A model generated the notes under the pieces. The model ran no database searches. It was not told where the DNA came from and saw only the letters and a program-made list of their open reading frames with translations. From the NCBI RefSeq assembly GCF_009770985.1, contig NZ_WSRW01000002.1:1116001-1180000 (forward strand): a DNA stretch of 64,000 bases, written 5' to 3'. Origin of the DNA: Mucilaginibacter lacusdianchii. Lineage in GTDB: Bacteria; Bacteroidota; Bacteroidia; Sphingobacteriales; Sphingobacteriaceae. Made by a program: the position numbers and the translations under genes. Each line of letters starts with the position of its first letter. Position 1 is the stretch's first letter. Positions 58,921 to 64,000 of the stretch are shown here, one piece after another.

Positions 58921-59928
58921 ATGATACCATTGCCGCAATATGTAGATCATGCTGAAAAAAAACAAAATTTTCAACTTCACTTAATTGAAACTGAGGAAGA
59001 TTATGACGCATTTTACGCGTCTGCAAAGTCGCGAAAGGGATTATATCGCGGAATTGGAGATGCCGGTTATAAAATTTACACATCATTGCAGCGGCAGTGG
59101 ATACAGAAAGAGCTTTCAGGCAATTACAACTTTGATGCTTTTGTCCGTAAATACCTGCTGGAAACTAAAAGCGATCCTTTACTTTCCAAATTTTTTGAAG
59201 CATTAAAGTTAAGCAAATCTTTCCCAGCACTTTTCAGCTTTCTTCAGCATTATGGTGCACCAACCACTTTACTTGATTTCACTGGCAATGTCGATGTAGC
59301 CCTTTATTTTGCGACTGAAAAACTGCCTGCATTTCATCCAGCTGGTAATATTTCAGATTATTTCAGCGTGTTCTTTATCGCTGAAGAGGATATTGAACTG
59401 TTATCCTATAATAAGGCCATTGAAGGCATCAAAAATATGCAGGAACAATGGTCTGGCTTTTTTCAGGGTGCTGATATGTTTGAACAATATATAGATCAAT
59501 ATATAGAAATGTCGACTGAAAAGATATTTCTGGTTGACCATCAACCGGAAAACATGACGGTTTACAACGCATTGAATAACGTGAATATCCTTGCACAGGG
59601 CGGATTGTTCATTTACAACGGTTATCCCGATAAACCATTGGAATTAGCATTAAGGGAATTTTTTAAAGACGCTGCCAGATTCCAGTATTCCATCCACGAC
59701 GATTTGGTGGGTCCTGAATCTCAGGCTATCAATGACGAATATTTTAATGTTACGCTCCCACGCAATAGAGCTTTTCAGGAAAGATTGGAAAAGAATATAA
59801 TTAACTCTTACGAGATCAACAAAACACTTTTACCCTATATACAGTCGAAAGGATTGTTAACTAAAGAAGAAATTTACCCCAACTTAAATGACAGAACCTG
59901 GAATATATTTGAAAGGTCTTTGAAATAA
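58921..59928 (+). CDS. FRG-domain protein, possible defence or toxin factor
   Basis: A 335-aa protein with an FRG domain in residues 30-130: GLYRGIGDAGYKIYTSLQRQ, and FLQHYGAPTTLLDFTGNVDV plus ALYFAT. FRG proteins are widespread on mobile elements and in defence islands, and several are suspected ADP-ribosyltransferase-like toxins. The C-terminal 200 residues hold no known motif. It has its own promoter and faces the polymerase operon tail to tail, 10 bp apart. Confidence 0.8.
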   Translation: MIPLPQYVDHAEKKQNFQLHLIETEEDYDAFYASAKSRKGLYRGIGDAGYKIYTSLQRQWIQKELSGNYNFDAFVRKYLLETKSDPLLSKFFEALKLSKSFPALFSFLQHYGAPTTLLDFTGNVDVALYFATEKLPAFHPAGNISDYFSVFFIAEEDIELLSYNKAIEGIKNMQEQWSGFFQGADMFEQYIDQYIEMSTEKIFLVDHQPENMTVYNALNNVNILAQGGLFIYNGYPDKPLELALREFFKDAARFQYSIHDDLVGPESQAINDEYFNVTLPRNRAFQERLEKNIINSYEINKTLLPYIQSKGLLTKEEIYPNLNDRTWNIFERSLK

Positions 59929-59938
59929 TATCGTAACT

Positions 59939-62935
59939 TCAAGCAACCATCGCCTCATCACCACGGTAATTTAACAGTACTGATTTAGCTTTTTCAATAC
60001 TTTGCCGGTCTTTGCGGTCTTTGACGGGAAGGATTTCGCAGCGTTCAACCTCCAAACTGCAAAAGCCAAACTCCTCGATGACTTTACCTTTAATGAGGTA
60101 ACAGCCCCGGCCTTTGAAGGGGCTGTATTGAAAGGATTGCGGAAAATGCACCGTGTCAAACCAGTCACCGTTATGGTCCAGCCAGGCGGCGAAGTACATG
60201 GTTTGATTCTTAACCGTATGTACAGGTTTATCCGTCACAAAATTACCGATCATACGAACCGTCCTGCCCACGTGCTTTTTCAACTCTTTGGCCATGACGT
60301 CGCCCCGGTGATCGGTGCGCAGCAAATCGAACATATCCAGCGTCAAGGAGTAGCCCAGCAGTTCGATTTCATCATAAGCATCTTCAATCTCCGTCTGTTC
60401 CAGCTCCGGAGGCATGACAATATGCTTCTTACGAACGCCGAACAGCTGCAGCTGGCTGGTATCGGCAGTATTGGAAATATACTTGTGTACCTCCCAAAGC
60501 AGCACCTTTTTATTTTTGCCCGTAAAACGCAGGGCACCGACCCGGATCAGGATTTTGCATTGCTCCAGCGTAATTTTGGTACGGCGTACAAAATCTTCCA
60601 GATCCTGATAAGGGCCGTTTCGGAGCCGCTCGAGCGGAATATGCTCAATAAAGCTTTTTTCCAAATCTAAGATACCGGTGAATCCCAGCCAGGCATCCAA
60701 ACCATGGATACAGACTTCGGCCTCGCTATGGTTCACACAAGGTAAATGGACATGGGCTCCAGCTTTCTGTAGTTCAAACACATACAGCCAACGGGCATAA
60801 AACCCACCGTAATTATTGAGTACGCCGACCATAAACTCCCGCGGATAGTAGGTCTTCAAATACAAACTTTGATAACTTTCCACAGCGAAGGATGCAGAAT
60901 GCGCCTTGGAGAAACTGTACCCGGCAAAAGCGGACACCAGTTCCCATACCTTTTGCGACACCTCCGCAGGTCGCCCCATCCTTTGAGCCCCATCAAAGAA
61001 GTGGCTTTTGACCCGTTCCATTTCCTGAGGAGATCGCCATTTGCCGCTCATGCCGCGACGCAGCACATCCGCATCGCTACCCGACATACCGGCATAATGA
61101 ATACAAACCTTCAGTACATCTTCCTGATAAACCATAATGCCAAAAGTTTCCTTCAGCAGTTCCTCCATCACCGGGTGCAGGTAGGTGGTTTTCGAGGGAT
61201 CATGAAATCGGGCAATATAATCAGGCATGGATTTAGAGGTACCCGGCCTGATAAGTGAACTTGCTGCCACCAATCCAATATAAGTAGAACAGCAGAGTTT
61301 GAAAAGCAGCGACCGCATACCTGGACTTTCCGTATAAAAGCCGCCGATGGTATTCCCAATTTTGAAGTTGGCATTAATCTCCGGATCCTTCTTGAAACGC
61401 TCCACCGCGTGGATATCGATTTGAATACCATGGTTCCTTTCCACCATCTGAACGGTTGTTTTCAGATGCCCGATGCCGCGCTGGCTTAATATGTCAAATT
61501 TTTCATAGCCGATTTCTTCAGCGACGTACATATCCCATTGAACGGTGGGCAAGCCGACGGGCGGCATATCCAGCGCCGTGTAATAGGCGATCGGCTCTTC
61601 GGAGATCAGGACTCCGCCAGCGTGAATACTTCGGCCGTTAGGTATCTCGCCCATCAGGTTCATCAGTTGGATAATCTTTCGGTAATGCGGGTTACTGCAG
61701 TTCTGTAACTCCCGCGACGGATCGGTAAAACTGGTAATCTCGCTATCGGGCAACCCAAGTACCTTACCGAACTCCCGGATAACAGAGCGATGCTTAAAAC
61801 TTACAAAGGTTCCCAGCAGCGCGGTATGCGCCGGACCATATTTGCGGAAAACGTAATCATGCATCTTTGGGCGGTCATCCCAGGAAAAGTCAATATCAAA
61901 ATCCGGCGGGCTGGTACGCTGGTTATTAAGAAAACGTTCAAAGTACAGGTCGAGTTCAATAGGTTCCACATCGGTGATGAATAAACAATAAGCAACAATA
62001 CTATTGCCGGCAGAGCCCCGTCCGATATGATAAAAGCCCATGTTTTTCCCAGCCCACACAAAATCATGGACTATGAGGTAATTGGCCATAAAGTCCAGTT
62101 GCTCGATAACGGCTAGCTCTGATTTGATCTTTTCAAGCGCCTGTTCGTTTTTTCCATAGCGGCTGTAATAGCCTTCCATGGTCAGGCGGTGCAGCATCTC
62201 CTTGTCCCCGGCACGGCTGCCGGTAAATATTTTCTTATTTTTAGGTGTTCCCAGCTCTACATCAATACTGCATGCGTCCAGAAGCCGCTGGGTATTGGTC
62301 GCTAAAAAGGGATAGTGTTCGTAGATTTTCAGCAACTGTGGTAACGGCAGCATATACTCACTGGACATGCAGCGCTGATCTTCAGGAACTTTGGTTAAGA
62401 CCGTATTCAACGCCACCGCCCGCAGGTAATGGTGCAGGCGGATTTCCGCATAACTGTTGATCGTTACCGGTGCAAAGATGACCAGGTGCTCACGGATAGC
62501 TTTCAATGGTTTTCCCCAAAGCTTGTTCACATGGTGAGGCCGGATGCCGATGTATTCATGGTCTTGCAGGTTTTCCGGTGCCTTTTCCCAACTATAAATA
62601 AAACAGGCATTGGGAAGTTGCGGTGCCCGGACCGGTAAAGGTGCTTGATTGATTTGATGCCAAGACAGGAACTCGTTGAGTTCCCGAAAGCCTTCATGAT
62701 TCCTCGCAATACCCGTATATAAAAACCGGTGATTGTTGTCCCGGAACTCCATACCTAACACCGGTTGAATACCTTTAGCACGGCAGGCACTGACAAAAGG
62801 CATGGCGGCGCTTGTGTTGTTAATGTCTGTTAAGGCCAGCTTTTCAATGCCATATTGCGCGGCAAGTGCGACAATCCTTTCAATAGATAATGTTCCGTAA
62901 CGAAGGCTGTAATGACTGTGAACATTCAAGTACAT
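59939..62935 (-). CDS. ImuC/DnaE2-type DNA polymerase III alpha subunit
   Basis: A 998-aa C-family polymerase, short for DnaE1 and typical of error-prone DnaE2/ImuC. The PHP domain opens the protein (HSHYSLRYGTLSIERIV). The palm has the catalytic aspartates in PDFDIDFSWDD near residue 350 and KFDIL near 492. The fingers region reads VYQEDVLKVCIHYAGMSGSD, and an OB-fold end follows. It works with an ImuB-like protein in damage-induced mutagenesis. It lies 4 bp downstream of that gene. Confidence 0.88.
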   Translation of the reverse strand: MYLNVHSHYSLRYGTLSIERIVALAAQYGIEKLALTDINNTSAAMPFVSACRAKGIQPVLGMEFRDNNHRFLYTGIARNHEGFRELNEFLSWHQINQAPLPVRAPQLPNACFIYSWEKAPENLQDHEYIGIRPHHVNKLWGKPLKAIREHLVIFAPVTINSYAEIRLHHYLRAVALNTVLTKVPEDQRCMSSEYMLPLPQLLKIYEHYPFLATNTQRLLDACSIDVELGTPKNKKIFTGSRAGDKEMLHRLTMEGYYSRYGKNEQALEKIKSELAVIEQLDFMANYLIVHDFVWAGKNMGFYHIGRGSAGNSIVAYCLFITDVEPIELDLYFERFLNNQRTSPPDFDIDFSWDDRPKMHDYVFRKYGPAHTALLGTFVSFKHRSVIREFGKVLGLPDSEITSFTDPSRELQNCSNPHYRKIIQLMNLMGEIPNGRSIHAGGVLISEEPIAYYTALDMPPVGLPTVQWDMYVAEEIGYEKFDILSQRGIGHLKTTVQMVERNHGIQIDIHAVERFKKDPEINANFKIGNTIGGFYTESPGMRSLLFKLCCSTYIGLVAASSLIRPGTSKSMPDYIARFHDPSKTTYLHPVMEELLKETFGIMVYQEDVLKVCIHYAGMSGSDADVLRRGMSGKWRSPQEMERVKSHFFDGAQRMGRPAEVSQKVWELVSAFAGYSFSKAHSASFAVESYQSLYLKTYYPREFMVGVLNNYGGFYARWLYVFELQKAGAHVHLPCVNHSEAEVCIHGLDAWLGFTGILDLEKSFIEHIPLERLRNGPYQDLEDFVRRTKITLEQCKILIRVGALRFTGKNKKVLLWEVHKYISNTADTSQLQLFGVRKKHIVMPPELEQTEIEDAYDEIELLGYSLTLDMFDLLRTDHRGDVMAKELKKHVGRTVRMIGNFVTDKPVHTVKNQTMYFAAWLDHNGDWFDTVHFPQSFQYSPFKGRGCYLIKGKVIEEFGFCSLEVERCEILPVKDRKDRQSIEKAKSVLLNYRGDEAMVA

Positions 62936-62939
62936 AGCT

Positions 62940-64000
62940 TTATTTCAATGTTGAGGCCATAGTTAATGCCTGGTTACCGTACCTGCGCCATATTCTATCT
63001 ATGGCTTCCTGCTGCCTGCTTTTATTTTTATCGGGATGTTCGAACAAATTAACCTGTTCGTAACCATACATAATTTTAGTCAGGGAAACCGCTACCAACC
63101 GGATCATTTTTCGTTTTTGCCAGAGAGCATCAAGAATCTGATGAGTTTTGCCAATCAGTAATTCATTGGTAGCAGTACAAGCTAACGCAGCTTGTTTGCT
63201 TACCGTTTCAAAGTCGGTATAAGTCAGCTTCACTTTAATGCAGGACGTCACCTTATTACCCAGCCTTAACTCATGAGCCATCTCCATCACCATGCGGGTC
63301 ATCACGCGCCGTAAAAGGTCAGAGTTGATCGTATTTGGTTGGAACAACTGTTCCCGGTACAGTTCTTTAGTTTTTTTGTAAGGAATAAGCGGATTGTTAT
63401 CTACCCCATGTGCCCGCTGCCATAGGATCTGACCGGGCTTGCCGAAGACTTCTTCCAGGGTTTCCAGCTGGATTTGCGCCAGGGTGCCTATACGTTCGGC
63501 TCCCATCTGCTCCAGTGCAGCCCCGGTCTTTTCGCCTATACCCGGTATTTTGTAAACAGAAAGCGGGTTAAGAAAGGGTTGTATTTCCGGTTCCTCCACC
63601 ACGAGGGAACCCAGCGGCTGAGCTTCAAAGGTGGCAATACGCGAAACAGTCTTGTTGACTGACAAACCAAATGACACACCAAGGCCGGTTTCATTTTTTA
63701 TAAATCGCTGGAGTTCGCTGCTCCATTGCAGGCACCCGTGAAAACGGTCCATACCGGTCATATCAATATAATGTTCCTGCATGGTGCTCTTTTCCAGCAA
63801 GGGTGCTTGCTCCAGCATAACTTCCGTCGCGGTGTCAGAGTATTTGCTGTACTCATCTTCATTACCACGGATCATGACGGCATCCCGGCAGAACTGCCTG
63901 ACGATCTTTGTCGGTAAACCCGGCCTGACACCATAGCGCCGGGCTTCAGGACTGCAGGCTGTCACAATCCCCCGTTCACTGCTCCCCGCAATAACTACAG
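62940..64000 (-). CDS. ImuB/DinB-type Y-family polymerase, N-terminus beyond the window
   Basis: A Y-family polymerase open from the window edge (IAGSSERGIVTACSPEARRY) to a stop at 62940, 353 codons visible. Palm, finger and little-finger parts are present (IPGIGEKTGAALEQMGAERI, HGVDNNPLIPYKKTKEL). At the active-site position SIDEAYLD the sequence reads STMQEHYID: the first catalytic Asp is Gln while the Glu remains. That loss is a mark of ImuB-type accessory proteins. With the ImuC-type gene 4 bp downstream it forms a mutasome-like pair; ImuA may lie just outside. Confidence 0.85.
   Translation of the reverse strand, partial: VVIAGSSERGIVTACSPEARRYGVRPGLPTKIVRQFCRDAVMIRGNEDEYSKYSDTATEVMLEQAPLLEKSTMQEHYIDMTGMDRFHGCLQWSSELQRFIKNETGLGVSFGLSVNKTVSRIATFEAQPLGSLVVEEPEIQPFLNPLSVYKIPGIGEKTGAALEQMGAERIGTLAQIQLETLEEVFGKPGQILWQRAHGVDNNPLIPYKKTKELYREQLFQPNTINSDLLRRVMTRMVMEMAHELRLGNKVTSCIKVKLTYTDFETVSKQAALACTATNELLIGKTHQILDALWQKRKMIRLVAVSLTKIMYGYEQVNLFEHPDKNKSRQQEAIDRIWRRYGNQALTMASTLK

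Noticed and set aside
60002..60670. 222-aa plus-strand frame
   Set aside because: Entirely antisense to the DnaE2/ImuC-type polymerase, whose motifs are unambiguous; a shadow frame in a GC-richer gene.

Overview
The window looks like the chromosome of a Bacteroidota bacterium, most likely Sphingobacteriaceae (Pedobacter/Mucilaginibacter type). The signs are a CTnDOT-type tra/mob operon, RteC-family regulators, a SusC/SusD pair, TAnnTTTG promoter boxes, moderate GC and A-rich leaders with almost no Shine-Dalgarno sites. Nearly everything right of about 2.0 kb appears to be one large integrative and conjugative element (ICE). Its left end lies in a 3' fragment of a tRNA-Phe gene (2010-2053), beside the tRNA's own 23-bp palindromic terminator. 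No integrase is in view, so the other junction, with a complete tRNA-Phe, should lie beyond 64 kb.

Layout. 1-1.9 kb is chromosomal flank: a truncated TetX-like flavin monooxygenase divergent from an AraC-type regulator. 2.0-9.7 kb is a defence island at the element's edge: an RloB/RloA-like TOPRIM plus ATPase pair, then an operon with a ComEC-like metallo-beta-lactamase-fold protein, one polypeptide fusing E2-, E1(ThiF)- and JAB-like domains, and a membrane patatin phospholipase. A 43-codon micro-ORF may precede them. 10.5-13.9 kb holds an ankyrin protein, a mercury uptake operon without a visible reductase (ArsR-type regulator, MerT-MerP fusion, GDCCVxC protein) and an IS110-family element that seems to have landed between that operon and its terminator.

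13.9-37.7 kb is the transfer module, nearly all on the minus strand. It runs right to left: a hairpin-rich candidate oriT, mobA, mobB, traA (ParA), TraE, TraF, the TraG/VirB4 ATPase, three related exported proteins, TraJ, TraK, a TraL-position protein, TraM, TraN, the VirD4-type coupling protein, an M23 peptidase, an ArdC-like antirestriction protein, DUF4099-type proteins and an orphan Dam methylase. 37.7-43.1 kb is the control region: a primase-like protein next to an iteron-like repeat field, two small HTH (excisionase-like) proteins, two RteC-type proteins, and a small RNA-polymerase alpha-CTD-like protein preceded by a strongly folded leader and carrying a perfect 66-bp tandem duplication.

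43.2-57.0 kb is cargo: a Crp-family regulator; a class III lanthipeptide synthetase (LanKC) with a MauE-like membrane protein and a small Cys/Ser/Thr-rich exported peptide; convergent SusC, SusD and a TlpA-type thioredoxin; a tandem pair of XRE regulators; and a TetR regulator with an alpha-oxoamine synthase. One palindromic operator-like sequence recurs at four of these promoters, so the cargo may form one regulon. 57.3-64 kb is an SOS-like module: an SRAP (HMCES/YedK) protein, an FRG-domain protein, an ImuC/DnaE2-type polymerase and an ImuB/DinB-type protein that runs off the window. All names come from reading translations and motifs by eye; no database search was possible.
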